A stretch of 64,000 nt of DNA from Prochlorococcus sp. AG-418-G18. GTDB lineage: Bacteria > Cyanobacteriota > Cyanobacteriia > PCC-6307 > Cyanobiaceae. The position numbers were made by a program, and so were the translations under genes. The notes below the pieces were generated by a model. It saw nothing but the letters and a program-made list of their open reading frames with translations. It had not been told where the DNA came from and searched no databases. This document shows positions 1 through 9,588 of the stretch, in pieces (the first letter of the stretch is position 1; each line of letters starts with the position of its first letter). The stretch spans positions 1 to 64,000 of the forward strand of contig QCLX01000006.1 in the NCBI GenBank assembly GCA_003214215.1, given 5' to 3'.

Positions 1-549
1 TTCAATAAAAGTTTTGAAAAATTAGATAGAAAGCAGAAAAGTAAGATAACAACTATTTGGCAAGATTTAAGATTAATAGAAGATCTCTCTGCAGAACAAA
101 ATGTTAATTGTGGACTACTAGCGGAAAACAATTTTTATTTCGCTTTTAAAAATTTGCTAAATATAAGTTCTTTTAAGAAGGCGCATAAATATATGCAATT
201 ATGTAGACTTCATAAATCTGTTTACGACGAAAAAATCAGAAAACTATCTGGGGGGCAAAAACAAAGGGTGGCTATAGCTAGATCATTAATTCAAGGATCA
301 AATATATTACTTGCAGATGAGCCTTTTAATAATTTAGATCCTAAATTGATAACAACAATTAAAAACCTGCTGCTAGAAAATGTAGATAAAAAAAATACAA
401 AAAAATCCCCAAAGACGGCATTAGTTGCATTACATAGATTAGATTTACTTAAGGATTTCGATAAAGTTATTGGAATAAGGGATGGTAAAATTTTTTTCAA
501 TATAAAAAGAAATAACTTAAATAAGCTTCATTTAGAGAAAATATATTAA
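1..549 (+). CDS. phnC: Phosphonate/phosphite ABC transporter ATP-binding protein, 5' end outside window
   Basis: ATPase that would drive uptake of phosphonates or phosphite at the inner membrane. The frame is open from base 1, so the Walker A region is cut off by the window edge. Visible parts in order are a Q-loop (WQDLRLIEDLSAEQNV, about visible residues 20-37), the ABC signature LSGGQKQRVAIARSL (82-96), Walker B ILLADEP (102-108) and an H-loop histidine near 145. The stop lies 4 bases before the phnE start, so the two genes are cotranscribed. The substrate-binding gene phnD is presumably upstream, outside the window. The phosphonate assignment rests on the PhnE-like partner and the PhnC-like Q-loop region; the true substrate cannot be read from the sequence. 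Confidence 0.85.
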   Translation, partial: FNKSFEKLDRKQKSKITTIWQDLRLIEDLSAEQNVNCGLLAENNFYFAFKNLLNISSFKKAHKYMQLCRLHKSVYDEKIRKLSGGQKQRVAIARSLIQGSNILLADEPFNNLDPKLITTIKNLLLENVDKKNTKKSPKTALVALHRLDLLKDFDKVIGIRDGKIFFNIKRNNLNKLHLEKIY

Positions 550-553
550 TTAG

Positions 554-2056
554 TTGAATAAATTAAAATTAAACTATACCTCATTATCTTTTCTTCCAAT
601 TTTGGTATGCATACCTCTAGGGTATCAATTAATAAAAAATATTCATTTTGGAGGATTTAAATTATTCCAAGAATTCTTATTTTCTGCATTTAATCCCAAG
701 ATCGATAATGAAATTATTATTACCGTAATTAATCGATTAAATGAAACTATCTTAATTGGTTTTTTTAGTTGGTTAGTAAGTATTATTTTTGGAGCAATTT
801 TTGGAATAATATCCTCAAATATTTTTTATAAAATCTTTAATATTCCAAATTTTTTTTACCGCATAATAAGGTTTTTTCTAACAATAATTAGATCTATTCA
901 TGAAGTGGTTTGGGGAATATTATTAATGCAAATATATGGCATAAATTTCTCAATTGGAATAATAGCTATATGTATACCTTATATTGCCGTAAATTCAAAA
1001 GTTTTTGCTGAACAATTAGAAACTATTGACTACAAAAGATTTGAATCTATAAATCAAATAAATGCACCTAAATTTTCTTCTTTATTAACTATAGTATGGA
1101 ATCCAATAATAAATACATTTAAAAACTTTGGTTTATATCGATTAGAGTGTTCAATAAGAAGTACAGTGATTTTAGGACTTTTTGGGATTGGAGGAATAGG
1201 TACTAGTATTTTTTTATCTTTCCAAACTTTGAATTTTAGGGAGTTATGGACTTATTTGTGGTCCTTAGCAATTTTGATAATTCTTTCTAGATTAATATTC
1301 AAAAAAATAAAATTTAATACTACAAATAAAATCCTATCTATATTTTTTATTGCAGTTTTTTTCATAACAATTTTATTTTCTTTTTCATATTTTCTTTATT
1401 TTATTTTTAATAATAATTTTGAAAATTTTAATTCCGTTAGTTCTCTATTTAAATCAAGCTCAGATTTAGGATTATTTCATTTCTTAAAACTTATATTAGA
1501 AACAATAATTTTAAGTCTTTTATCAACAGGAATCGCAATTAGTTTACCTCCAGCAGTAATAGGAATTTTTAATAACAAAGCTTCTAAAATTTTTATAAAA
1601 TTTTTTGCATTTTTATTACGTTTAATACCTACACCTGTAATACTTCTAATTCTATTAACTTTTAATAATCCTTCTTTATCTTTAGCAGCTTTAACATTAG
1701 GTCTTCACAACGCTGGCATTACAAGCAAATTACTTTTTACAAATCTAGAAAGCCAAGACAGGAGAAATTACATTGCAATGAAATCTCTAGGAATCTCAAA
1801 AAAGACTAGTTGGCTTTTAGGTTTATTTTCTCAACAAGCAAAAAGTTACTTAGCATATTGCGCTTATAGATCTGACATTATTATTAGAGAAACTGCAATT
1901 GTTGGGGTCATTGGAAGTGTTGGTCTAGGTTGGCAATTGCAAGAATCTCTAAGTTCCTTCGCATGGCAAGAAGTTACAATAGTTTTGATAGCTTATAGCT
2001 CCATTGCAATAGTTGGCGAATTAATAAATGGTAAGATCAAAAATAGTTTAACTTGA
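554..2056 (+). CDS. phnE: Phosphonate-type ABC transporter permease, two fused permease domains
   Basis: Membrane channel of the PhnCDE importer. At 500 residues it is about twice a single PhnE, and it contains two permease units. Each ends in a similar cytoplasmic-loop motif: RSTVILGLFGIGGIGTS near residues 205-221 and RETAIVGVIGSVGLGWQ near 443-460. About a dozen hydrophobic helices are visible, with an internal linker around residues 270-310. The start is TTG, 4 bases after the phnC stop; no ATG lies nearby, and the N terminus leads directly into the first membrane segment. A single polypeptide with both halves fits the one-permease-gene transporters annotated as phnE in Prochlorococcus. 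Substrate preference remains an inference. Confidence 0.85.
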   Translation: MNKLKLNYTSLSFLPILVCIPLGYQLIKNIHFGGFKLFQEFLFSAFNPKIDNEIIITVINRLNETILIGFFSWLVSIIFGAIFGIISSNIFYKIFNIPNFFYRIIRFFLTIIRSIHEVVWGILLMQIYGINFSIGIIAICIPYIAVNSKVFAEQLETIDYKRFESINQINAPKFSSLLTIVWNPIINTFKNFGLYRLECSIRSTVILGLFGIGGIGTSIFLSFQTLNFRELWTYLWSLAILIILSRLIFKKIKFNTTNKILSIFFIAVFFITILFSFSYFLYFIFNNNFENFNSVSSLFKSSSDLGLFHFLKLILETIILSLLSTGIAISLPPAVIGIFNNKASKIFIKFFAFLLRLIPTPVILLILLTFNNPSLSLAALTLGLHNAGITSKLLFTNLESQDRRNYIAMKSLGISKKTSWLLGLFSQQAKSYLAYCAYRSDIIIRETAIVGVIGSVGLGWQLQESLSSFAWQEVTIVLIAYSSIAIVGELINGKIKNSLT

Positions 2057-2096
2057 TTTGTAAGAATAATTTGTTGAATCAAGTAATTATTTTTTC
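2051..2096 (+). terminator. Possible intrinsic terminator after phnE
   Basis: ACTTGATT (2051-2058) pairs perfectly with AATCAAGT (2077-2084), followed by a T-rich run at 2088-2095. The stem overlaps the phnE stop codon and the loop is long (18 nt), so this is a weak candidate. Confidence 0.35.
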
Positions 2097-2104
2097 TGGT
2101 TATA

Positions 2105-2749
2105 GTGATTAGTTTACCAAAACAGCTAGTTGTAATTGGAGATAGCTCAGTTTATGGATGGGGAGATAATGAAGGTGGCGGATGGTGTGAGAGGCTTAGA
2201 AAAGATTGGTGCAACAACAAAAATGGACCAGTAATTTATCAACTTGGCGTAAGGGGAGATGGGATAGAAAAAGTTTCATCTAGATGGGAAAAAGAATGGT
2301 CATCTAGAGGAGAAACTAGAAGAAATAAACCTAAAGCAATCCTGCTTAATGTTGGTCTTAACGACACTGCAGCAATTGGTCAGAAAAACGGAAGGCATCA
2401 ATTAGATATAGATGGATTTGAATATGGATTAGAGAGACTTATTAATGCAATGAATTCTCAAACAAATGTCTTTGTTATTGGATTGACACCTGTTGAAGAA
2501 AGCAAAATGCCGTTTGCAGGATGTCTATGGTACTCAAATGATTTTTGTAATTCTTATGAAAGGAGAATGGAGGAAGTATGCCTCAATCAGAATGTCCCAT
2601 TTCTTCCTACTTTTAGAGAAATGTACTCTGATAAAAGGAGTAAAAATTGGATTACGCATGATGGGATTCATCTAAATTCCGAAGGTCATTTCTGGCTTTT
2701 CCAAAGACTGAAGAGCTGGGAGATTCTTACAAAATGGAAGGAATCCTAG
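2105..2749 (+). CDS. SGNH/GDSL-family hydrolase
   Basis: Predicted esterase or lipase-like hydrolase of 214 residues. The block I Ser motif VVIGDSSVYGWG lies at residues 10-21, a block III-like NVGLND at about 82-87, and the C-terminal Asp/His pair in HDGIHLNSEGH at about 184-194. Together these give the SGNH catalytic set. There is no signal peptide, so it is probably cytoplasmic. The start is GTG, giving an N terminus one strand before the GDS motif as usual for the family. It is separated from phnE by a possible terminator and converges on the DUF92 gene. The substrate is unknown. Confidence 0.8.
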   Translation: MISLPKQLVVIGDSSVYGWGDNEGGGWCERLRKDWCNNKNGPVIYQLGVRGDGIEKVSSRWEKEWSSRGETRRNKPKAILLNVGLNDTAAIGQKNGRHQLDIDGFEYGLERLINAMNSQTNVFVIGLTPVEESKMPFAGCLWYSNDFCNSYERRMEEVCLNQNVPFLPTFREMYSDKRSKNWITHDGIHLNSEGHFWLFQRLKSWEILTKWKES

Positions 2750-2765
2750 GCCTTTCATAATATTT

Positions 2766-3509
2766 TTAATTTAAAAAATATGAATATAAAATAAGAGCAA
2801 ACATAGCAAAAATAGAAGCAATGCTTGTCTGAATAGCATTTACCAATTCATTACTTAATTTATATTTGTTTTGAAATTTAGCACCAATAATACTTTCAGA
2901 AAGTGTTGCCAAGAATCCAGAAACTACAACAACTATAAAGTGAGATTTTGTAGAAATAATTGATAGACGAAGCATTATAAAAGCCATAAATATTGATCCC
3001 AAAACACTAGCTAATGTTCCTTCTATACTTATTCCTCCTTCAGTTCCTCTCTCAACCTTTTTAAGTGAAGTAATTAAATATGTTTCTTTACCAAATCTTT
3101 TTCCAATTTCACTGCCAAAAGTATCCGCCAACTTTGCAGCAAAACTTGCAGCAAAACCTACTTTAAAAATCACTAAGTTGGCAGCATTAAATTTGGTCAT
3201 AATGGCAAGAAATAATCCTGTAGCTGCAGAGCCCCACACATTCTCAGGACCTCTTCTCCCATCTCTTTTTTCAGCTATACCTTGTTCTTTTTTAAATTTA
3301 AAACCTATTTTGGTAACGAGAGATCCAAATAATAAATAAATTACAACGGACATCCATCCCTGCCAAGACAAACATCCCCACAAAATTGTGCCTAAAATTC
3401 CTGCACTTATCCAACCACTTTTTGTCATCAAAGGAATCTTGCAAAATATATAAATCAAAATAAAATTAATGCAAAAACCTATAAAAAATTGATTTCTAAT
3501 TAAATCCAT
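2766..3509 (-). CDS. DUF92 (TIGR00297) membrane protein, VTE6-type phytyl-phosphate kinase candidate
   Basis: Integral membrane protein of 247 residues with about six hydrophobic segments. The conserved DUF92 features KLADTFGSEIGKRFGK (about 126-141) and the following GTEGGISIEGTLAS stretch are present. In plants, and in a Synechocystis homologue, members of this family phosphorylate phytyl phosphate to phytyl diphosphate, salvaging phytol from chlorophyll for tocopherol and phylloquinone. That role is plausible here because the same window encodes phylloquinone genes. It sits 5 bases downstream of rsmE on the same strand, so rsmE and this gene are probably cotranscribed. The family call is firm; the kinase activity is transferred from homologues. 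Confidence 0.75.
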   Translation of the reverse strand: MDLIRNQFFIGFCINFILIYIFCKIPLMTKSGWISAGILGTILWGCLSWQGWMSVVIYLLFGSLVTKIGFKFKKEQGIAEKRDGRRGPENVWGSAATGLFLAIMTKFNAANLVIFKVGFAASFAAKLADTFGSEIGKRFGKETYLITSLKKVERGTEGGISIEGTLASVLGSIFMAFIMLRLSIISTKSHFIVVVVSGFLATLSESIIGAKFQNKYKLSNELVNAIQTSIASIFAMFALILYSYFLN

Positions 3510-3514
3510 ATTTT

Positions 3515-4288
3515 CTAATGCCTTAATTTCAAATCAATTCTCCACTGATTTAGAATTGATGATGCGTTAATACTAGCCGTTGAAGTTCTTAAGATAGTGT
3601 CTGCAAGTTTAACAAAGGTAACATTATTTTTATTAAAAAAATCAATTTCTTTAGAGGACCAACCCCCTTCAGGGCCAATTACATTCCAAAAAATACCTCC
3701 TTTTTTATTTACAAATTCTTGTTGTTTTCTTAACCATTGATTTAAGTCATAACTAGTATCTTCTCTAGTTATAGAAATTGAAACTCTTTCTTGATTATCT
3801 CTACTTTTTAGCCATTCAATAATATCCATACCATTTAAAATAGACGGTTTCCATAATCTCTCACTTTGCTCAACAGCTTCTTTGATAATTGAATTCCATC
3901 TCAAAAGTTTTCTAGAAAAATTTAAATTTTTGTTTACCTGTCTTTCAGAAAATAATGGCTGAATAAAATCAATTCCTATTTCAGTACACATTTTTAAAAT
4001 ATCCTCAAAACCACTTTTTGGTATAACAACAGCTATGCCCAATAAGAAAATTTCTTGTTTTTGAAATAAGTAAGGTTTTTTTAATTGAATTATTTCTAAA
4101 CAATCATTTTTAACTTTTGTAGCTTTCCATAATGAACCCTCTCCGTTAGCTATAAATATTTCTTTACCATTTTTTATCCTCATTACTTTATTTATATAAT
4201 GATCTTCTTCTTTAGAAAGTTCTAAATTATTGTTCTTAATATTTTCAATTCTTTCAGGGGAAATAATTAATCTTGTTAAGTCTTCCAT
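3515..4288 (-). CDS. rsmE: 16S rRNA (uracil-1498-N3)-methyltransferase RsmE
   Basis: Methylates U1498 of 16S rRNA in the 30S subunit. The 257-residue protein has the N-terminal PUA-like region (DHYINKVMRIKNG, about 28-40) and the C-terminal SPOUT knot with WNVIGPEGGWS (about 201-211) and the closing LRTSTASINA motif (about 236-245) that forms the SAM-binding knot. Length is close to the family's usual 240-250 residues. It lies between the DUF3531 gene (9-base gap) and the DUF92 gene (5-base gap), all on the minus strand, which suggests one transcript. Confidence 0.9.
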   Translation of the reverse strand: MEDLTRLIISPERIENIKNNNLELSKEEDHYINKVMRIKNGKEIFIANGEGSLWKATKVKNDCLEIIQLKKPYLFQKQEIFLLGIAVVIPKSGFEDILKMCTEIGIDFIQPLFSERQVNKNLNFSRKLLRWNSIIKEAVEQSERLWKPSILNGMDIIEWLKSRDNQERVSISITREDTSYDLNQWLRKQQEFVNKKGGIFWNVIGPEGGWSSKEIDFFNKNNVTFVKLADTILRTSTASINASSILNQWRIDLKLRH

Positions 4289-4297
4289 CTAAAACAC

Positions 4298-4741
4298 TTA
4301 ATCTTTGAAAACTAAATCTTCATGTTCTTCAATTACCCAATCATTATTTTCACCCCCAATAATTAACTCTTCGATTTTTACATAATTATTTGATATCTCA
4401 TTTAAAGAATTAATTAATATATCTATTGAAATGGAGTCTGAAGTTCCAAAATCAACCCAACATCTTCCCCACAGGTTTTGATATTCCATGATTCCTAAAT
4501 TATGCATTAAGGCTGGAAGAGATGCGTTTTTTTGGTCATTATCGTAGGACATCCAACTTAGATCGGAACCCTCTTCATGAGTTTGCAAATTTTCAGAATT
4601 AAATCCACCTAACCTTCCTAAAACGTACCAACTATCAAAAACACCATCTAAATAATTTTTTTCATCTTGAGTTGGTGATTCTGAAAACCTGATCCATATC
4701 CAACAATTAAAGGGATCAACTTCCCTAAAAATAATATTCAT
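4298..4741 (-). CDS. DUF3531 family protein
   Basis: A 147-residue soluble acidic protein of the cyanobacterial/plastid DUF3531 family. Recognised by the aromatic N-terminal block (REVDPFNCWIWIRF, residues 6-19), the LDGVFDSWYVLGRLGG segment and the WGRCWVDFGTSD block near 90-101. Its function is unknown. It is probably the first gene of the minus-strand unit with rsmE and the DUF92 gene, and it is divergent from the ABC ATPase gene across 83 bases that must hold both promoters. Confidence 0.7.
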   Translation of the reverse strand: MNIIFREVDPFNCWIWIRFSESPTQDEKNYLDGVFDSWYVLGRLGGFNSENLQTHEEGSDLSWMSYDNDQKNASLPALMHNLGIMEYQNLWGRCWVDFGTSDSISIDILINSLNEISNNYVKIEELIIGGENNDWVIEEHEDLVFKD

Positions 4742-4824
4742 ATTGACTAATAACTTTTTAGATCTACAGCTATTATAAGTAAGTTATTACTAGATTAAAA
4801 TTCATACTTATAACTTAATTAATA

Positions 4825-5472
4825 ATGCTTGATTTAAAAGAAATATCTTATCAACCCCAAACTGGTGAAAGAAAAATACTAAACAATTTAAATTTAAAAG
4901 TTCATGAAAATGAAATCATTTTAATTTGCGGCAATAGTGGTTCTGGGAAAACAACACTACTCGAAATAATAAGTGGATTAACAAATCCACAAAAAGGTAA
5001 AATTACTTGGAAGAATAAAATTTTATCTCCTAGACAAAGAAGATGGTTTTGTGGAGTAGTTTTTCAATTTCCTGAAAGATACTTTATAGGTACAACCATT
5101 GGGAAAGAATTAAAAATAGGCCATAAATCTTTAAGAGAAAAAAATATAGAAATAGTTTTAAATAAAGTTGGTTTAAAAAAAATTAATCTGACCCAACCAC
5201 CAGAACAACTAAGTGGCGGACAACAAAGAAGATTAGCTGTAGCAGTTCAACTTCTTAGAAACCCCTCAATTCTTTTACTTGATGAACCAACTGCTGGATT
5301 AGACTACTCAATGAGAAATGATGTGAAGAATTTAATTCTTGATTTAAAAAATAACAATACAATTATTATTGTTACTCATGAACCTGCCTTATTTGAGGGA
5401 ATTCCTTCTAGGATATTATTCTTGGAAAAAGGGAAAATCAAAAATTTCATGAAAGAAAATCATGCAGGATAG
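4825..5472 (+). CDS. ABC transporter ATP-binding protein, ECF/cobalt-like
   Basis: ATPase subunit of 215 residues with Walker [10 protein letters not shown] (about 37-45), signature [14 protein letters not shown] (about 130-143), Walker [13 protein letters not shown] (about 150-161) and an H-loop TH near 183. The Q-loop segment [13 protein letters not shown] resembles ECF-type (EcfA/CbiO) ATPases and the plastid ABCI11-like group. No permease or binding protein is encoded nearby, so the partner and substrate are unknown. Its end overlaps the hslO start by 11 bases, implying translational coupling with that redox chaperone. Confidence 0.8.
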   Translation: MLDLKEISYQPQTGERKILNNLNLKVHENEIILICGNSGSGKTTLLEIISGLTNPQKGKITWKNKILSPRQRRWFCGVVFQFPERYFIGTTIGKELKIGHKSLREKNIEIVLNKVGLKKINLTQPPEQLSGGQQRRLAVAVQLLRNPSILLLDEPTAGLDYSMRNDVKNLILDLKNNNTIIIVTHEPALFEGIPSRILFLEKGKIKNFMKENHAG

Positions 5473-6370
5473 GATAGTTCGGGCTACTGCAGCAAATGGA
5501 GGAATAAGATTAGTTGCTGTCTTAACAACAGAATCTTCTTTAGAAGCAAAAAAAAGACACGGTCTTTCTTATCTGACAACCTGTATCTTAGGAAGAGCCT
5601 TTAGTGCTTCACTGCTTTTAGCAAGCTCGATGAAGATAATGCATGGGAGAGTTACTTTAAGAGTTAGATCTGACGGACCTTTAAAAGGATTACTAGTTGA
5701 TGCAGGTAGAGACGGAAAAGTTAGGGGTTATGTAGGTAATCCTAATTTAGAATTAGACCTAGTCAAAATAAGCAATAATAAATATTCTTTTGATTTCACA
5801 AAAGCAATAGGTACAGGATATTTAAATGTAATTAGAGATAGTGGATTTGGAGAACCCTTTACAAGCACTGTTGAATTAGTAAATGGAAATATTGCTGAAG
5901 ACTTAGCTTCATATTTATATCATTCAGAGCAAACTCCCTCTGCTGTATTTATTGGAGAAAAAATTCAAAATAAAAGTGTTATTTGTAGTGGTGGCTTGTT
6001 AGCTCAAGTTCTACCTAAAAAAGATACTGACCCTCTACTTGTCTCACTACTTGAAGAAAGATGTAAAGAAATTAATTCTTTCAGCGAAGATCTATTTAAG
6101 TCAAAAGATAATCTTCTTTCGTTAATTAGAGATATATTTCCCGATATTGACGATAAATCTATCTCTGAAAAAGCTCGTTCCCAAAAAGTTAGTTTTAAAT
6201 GCAAGTGTTCCAAACAAAGAAGTTTGAATGCGATGAAAATGCTTGATAAGAGCGAGTTAGAGGACATCCTCAAGAAAGATGGCAAAGCAGAGTTAGTTTG
6301 TGAATTTTGTAAGAATAAATATCTTATAAATTATGAAGAAATTAAATCGATGATAGAAAATAAATCATAA
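5462..6370 (+). CDS. hslO: Hsp33 redox-regulated chaperone
   Basis: Cytosolic holdase chaperone switched on by oxidation. The 302-residue protein has the N-terminal Hsp33 core ([14 protein letters not shown] near the start, then [15 protein letters not shown] and the [11 protein letters not shown] block) and the C-terminal zinc switch made of a CKC pair near 247-249 and a CEFC pair near 280-283. All four cysteines of the C-X-C/C-X2-C zinc site are present. It starts inside the end of the ABC ATPase gene and ends 6 bases into the convergent CPP1-like gene. Oxidative-stress protection fits a surface-ocean phototroph. Confidence 0.9.
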   Translation: MQDRIVRATAANGGIRLVAVLTTESSLEAKKRHGLSYLTTCILGRAFSASLLLASSMKIMHGRVTLRVRSDGPLKGLLVDAGRDGKVRGYVGNPNLELDLVKISNNKYSFDFTKAIGTGYLNVIRDSGFGEPFTSTVELVNGNIAEDLASYLYHSEQTPSAVFIGEKIQNKSVICSGGLLAQVLPKKDTDPLLVSLLEERCKEINSFSEDLFKSKDNLLSLIRDIFPDIDDKSISEKARSQKVSFKCKCSKQRSLNAMKMLDKSELEDILKKDGKAELVCEFCKNKYLINYEEIKSMIENKS

Positions 6371-7039
6371 AAAAATTACGCCTAGCCATAAAATAACCAT
6401 GGCTGGAATACTTTGTATTTTTTGTATTGATAAAGAGTTGTTTGATACTTCCTGAATGAAAGAATTATTTTCAAGCAATCCACCAAATATTAATCCTATC
6501 GAGAGAAAGGTAACACTCCAACCCAGAGAACCTATAAATCTTTTCCCCGATTTAATTTGAGTATAGGTAAGAATTAATGTTGAGATAGAGAGTAAAAGTC
6601 TATTATTAGAGTCTGGACTGATAACTAACAAAATCAAAAATAATAGCCCAATAGATATTTTTATTGAAAGATTATCAAAAGAGGGAGTGGTTATTTTTGG
6701 CAGACTGTATTGACTTGAGTTCTTAGAGTTATTATTTAAATTTTTTATCTTAGAAAGCAGTGGGAAATTATTATTGGTAAATTGATTAATTTGTTTTTCT
6801 TTTTTTGAGGCACTCACAGCTCCATAGCTTACATTTCCTGATTGCCTAGCTTTCAAACTCCCCATGAGTAATTGATCAAAGGAAGACTCTATTTTCGCTT
6901 TCAAAATTAAATCTTCACCAGCCTCTTTAACTTTAATATCTCTAGCCTTCTGAATATCCTCAAAAGCAGCCCCTTCCTGTACACCTAAAATTTCATAAGG
7001 TGATTTTTCGTTATTGTTTTTACTACTGTTTGAGTCCAA
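6365..7039 (-). CDS. CPP1-like chaperone-like membrane protein
   Basis: A 224-residue protein with an N-terminal J-like segment ([20 protein letters not shown], about 13-32) that lacks the HPD motif of true DnaJ proteins. A polar linker follows, then three or four C-terminal hydrophobic segments (about 125-224). This layout matches the CPP1-like family; plant CPP1 stabilises light-dependent protochlorophyllide reductase. A similar role in chlorophyll synthesis is an inference from the family. Its 3' end overlaps the convergent hslO by 6 bases. Confidence 0.7.
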   Translation of the reverse strand: MDSNSSKNNNEKSPYEILGVQEGAAFEDIQKARDIKVKEAGEDLILKAKIESSFDQLLMGSLKARQSGNVSYGAVSASKKEKQINQFTNNNFPLLSKIKNLNNNSKNSSQYSLPKITTPSFDNLSIKISIGLLFLILLVISPDSNNRLLLSISTLILTYTQIKSGKRFIGSLGWSVTFLSIGLIFGGLLENNSFIQEVSNNSLSIQKIQSIPAMVILWLGVIFL

Positions 7040-7090
7040 AATTTTTTACCAATACTAACAGATTAACCAATTTTATAATCCATTAAGACT

Positions 7091-8728
7091 TTATAAAACA
7101 ATTGGTTCGACTCCACTAACAACGGGAGCAACTTTGTTTAAATTTAATTGATTATTGTCTTCAACGAATTGATTTAGATTCCACTCATTTTTGAAAAGAA
7201 TAACTGGCCTATTCCAACAATCTTTAACTATTTTACAATTGAATATTCTGCCTAGTTTTTCAATGGCTGGCCATCCATCAGAAATCCATCTAGCCAATTG
7301 ATATGGCATTGCTTCAAGATTTGCATCTACACCATATTCACTTTTTAATCTGTGAGTTACTACCTCCAACTGCAATTGACCAACGGCTGCGAGTATAGGG
7401 TCTCTTTTGCTCTCATCAAAGTCATAAAGAATCTGAACAGCACCTTCTTCTCGCAGTTCATTAACACCCTTTCTAAAGTTTTTAAATGCTGAGGGATTTG
7501 GATTTCTTAGCCAGCTGAATATTTCTGGACTAAAGGATGGTATGCCCTCATATTCCAGATGAGCACCGGTATAAAGAGTATCTCCAATAGAAAACATCCC
7601 TGGATTATTTAAACCAATAACATCTCCGGGATAGGCATCATCAACTACTTCTCTATCTTGCCCAAATATTTTTTGTGGTCTTGATAATCTGATTGTTTTC
7701 CCAGTTCTGGAATGTTTAACTGACATATCCTTTTCAAATTTGCCACTACAAACTCTTATAAAAGCAACCCTATCTCTGTGCTTTGGATCCATATTTGCCT
7801 GAAGCTTAAACACAAACCCACTAAATTCATCGCTTGCAGGTTCAATATCCCCTTTATTACTATTTCTTGAAGTTGGTTTTTGTGCCATTTTTAAAAAACT
7901 ATCTAAAAATGGTCTTACACCAAAATTAGTCATGGCAGATCCAAAGAAAACTGGGGTTAAAGAGCCATTAAAAACTTTTCCTTTTTCAAATTTCGATCCT
8001 GCCTCATCAAGAACCTCCAATTCTTCAAGTGAGTTTTCAAGTAAATCTTTCTCTACATATTTTGATAGCTCTTTATCTTCAAGACTTAATCTTTTCTCAT
8101 TCGATTGTTTCCCTCTCACAGCTTTATCAAATAGAATCACCTCTCTCGAGAATCTATCAATAACCCCTCTAAATTCCTCGCCACTCCCTATTGGCCAGTT
8201 AATAGGTAAAGTATTTAATCCAAGTTCTGATTCAATTTCATCAAGTAAAGAAAATGGCTCTCTTCCTGGTCTATCCATTTTATTTATGAAAGTAAATATT
8301 GGTATTTTTCGCATCTTGCAAACTTCAAACAATTTTCTAGTTTGAGGTTCTAGTCCTTTAGCAGCATCTTCCAACATAACTGCATTATCAGCAGCAGCTA
8401 ATGTTCTATAAGTATCTTCGGAGAAATCTTGGTGCCCTGGAGTATCTAATAGATTGATTACTGATCTTTCATATTCAAATTGCAATACAGTTGAAGTAAT
8501 AGAAATACCTCTTTGTTTCTCAAGTTCCATCCAGTCTGAAGTAGCTTTTCTTTGATTACCCCTAGCTTTTACTGCTCCTGCCTGTTGAATGGCACCTCCA
8601 TATAAAAGAAGCTTCTCAGTAAGAGTGGTTTTCCCAGCATCTGGATGTGAAATAATAGCAAAATTTCTTCTTTTATTTACCGCATCCAGTATTTCTTTAT
8701 TATTTAGAATTTTAGTACCTAAGCTCAT
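7091..8728 (-). CDS. prfC: Peptide chain release factor 3 (RF3)
   Basis: Translational GTPase that recycles release factors RF1/RF2 after termination. The 545-residue length is typical. G1 [16 protein letters not shown] lies near 26-41, the G2 region includes [10 protein letters not shown]3 is DTPGHQDF near 93-100 and G4 is NKMDR near 148-152. The C-terminal half ([20 protein letters not shown], then [11 protein letters not shown]) matches RF3 rather than EF-G, which is longer. It lies 31 bases downstream of the methyltransferase gene on the same strand. Confidence 0.93.
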   Translation of the reverse strand: MSLGTKILNNKEILDAVNKRRNFAIISHPDAGKTTLTEKLLLYGGAIQQAGAVKARGNQRKATSDWMELEKQRGISITSTVLQFEYERSVINLLDTPGHQDFSEDTYRTLAAADNAVMLEDAAKGLEPQTRKLFEVCKMRKIPIFTFINKMDRPGREPFSLLDEIESELGLNTLPINWPIGSGEEFRGVIDRFSREVILFDKAVRGKQSNEKRLSLEDKELSKYVEKDLLENSLEELEVLDEAGSKFEKGKVFNGSLTPVFFGSAMTNFGVRPFLDSFLKMAQKPTSRNSNKGDIEPASDEFSGFVFKLQANMDPKHRDRVAFIRVCSGKFEKDMSVKHSRTGKTIRLSRPQKIFGQDREVVDDAYPGDVIGLNNPGMFSIGDTLYTGAHLEYEGIPSFSPEIFSWLRNPNPSAFKNFRKGVNELREEGAVQILYDFDESKRDPILAAVGQLQLEVVTHRLKSEYGVDANLEAMPYQLARWISDGWPAIEKLGRIFNCKIVKDCWNRPVILFKNEWNLNQFVEDNNQLNLNKVAPVVSGVEPIVL

Positions 8729-8759
8729 TTATATAATATAAGCGCCTTTCACTTGGTTC

Positions 8760-9455
8760 TTAAACATTACCATAGACTATTAAATAATTATCACCTTCTT
8801 CAAACACCTCTAAAGAGGATAGATCATTCTCTAAAGTGAAATTTTTTAACTCTTTAAAAGTATAAGAAGCTCTTAAGGATGCATAATAATCATTTGTTAA
8901 AATCTCATTATATTTTTTTGAACATTGTGATTTAAGTTCTAGAGCGGACTTTTCATCTAATGGCCTTTTCAAGTCCTTATGAAAATTTACAGTAATATCA
9001 CTAGACAAACTTCTTATAATGTTGAAGAAATCCTCAAGGTTGGTAATGTGATGAATCAAACTATTACTTACAAGTAAACTAATTCTTTTTTTAATTAAAA
9101 AATCATTAGATTCAATGTTTTTAATATCAGAACAAATATAGCTTAAATTTTTTAATTTTATTTCATCAGTAGAAATCTTTTTATTATATTCTGCTCTTAA
9201 AATCATCTCTTTAGAACCATCTATCCCAACTACTTCAGTATTAGGCCATTTTATCGCTAACTTCTCAGAAATATTTCCTGGACCACATCCTAAATCAACT
9301 ATTAAATCTTTTTCACCTAAAAAAATATTTTTTCTTAAAAGATAATGATTTATTTGATTAATGAGATTAACTTCCCCTTCTGAAAAATCAGCTTCGTCAT
9401 AAGAAATGACCTGCTCTTTTTCTTCCATTAATTCAGGTTCAGGGAATCTTTCCAT
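8760..9455 (-). CDS. Class I SAM-dependent methyltransferase, substrate unknown
   Basis: A 231-residue Rossmann methyltransferase. SAM-binding motif I is LIVDLGCGPGNISEKLA (about 47-63), followed by an acidic motif II residue in EVVGIDGSKEM. A third motif, ISLLVSNSLIHHI, lies near 125-137. No methyl-acceptor domain is recognisable. It is transcribed toward prfC and away from nrdJ. In many cyanobacteria such orphan enzymes remain uncharacterised, and the context gives no clear substrate. Confidence 0.65.
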   Translation of the reverse strand: MERFPEPELMEEKEQVISYDEADFSEGEVNLINQINHYLLRKNIFLGEKDLIVDLGCGPGNISEKLAIKWPNTEVVGIDGSKEMILRAEYNKKISTDEIKLKNLSYICSDIKNIESNDFLIKKRISLLVSNSLIHHITNLEDFFNIIRSLSSDITVNFHKDLKRPLDEKSALELKSQCSKKYNEILTNDYYASLRASYTFKELKNFTLENDLSSLEVFEEGDNYLIVYGNV

Positions 9456-9588
9456 ATACTTTCTTGAAATAAAGATTTCATATTAAACATAATTCTACAC
9501 AAACCGTTAAATAGTGGTAAGAATGGTTGCAGACGCCACAGGTAGAGTTATTCTTCCAGTACGGGTTATTTACATACATTTTTTTATC

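Noticed and set aside
9456-9588. Possible cobalamin riboswitch before nrdJ
   Set aside because: A short GCCACAG string resembles the B12 box, but the gap is too short for a roughly 200-base aptamer and no matching stems were found.
9514-9588. N-terminal extension of NrdJ from GTG 9514
   Set aside because: The extra 25 residues have no family support and the GTG at 9589 gives the usual length and N terminus.
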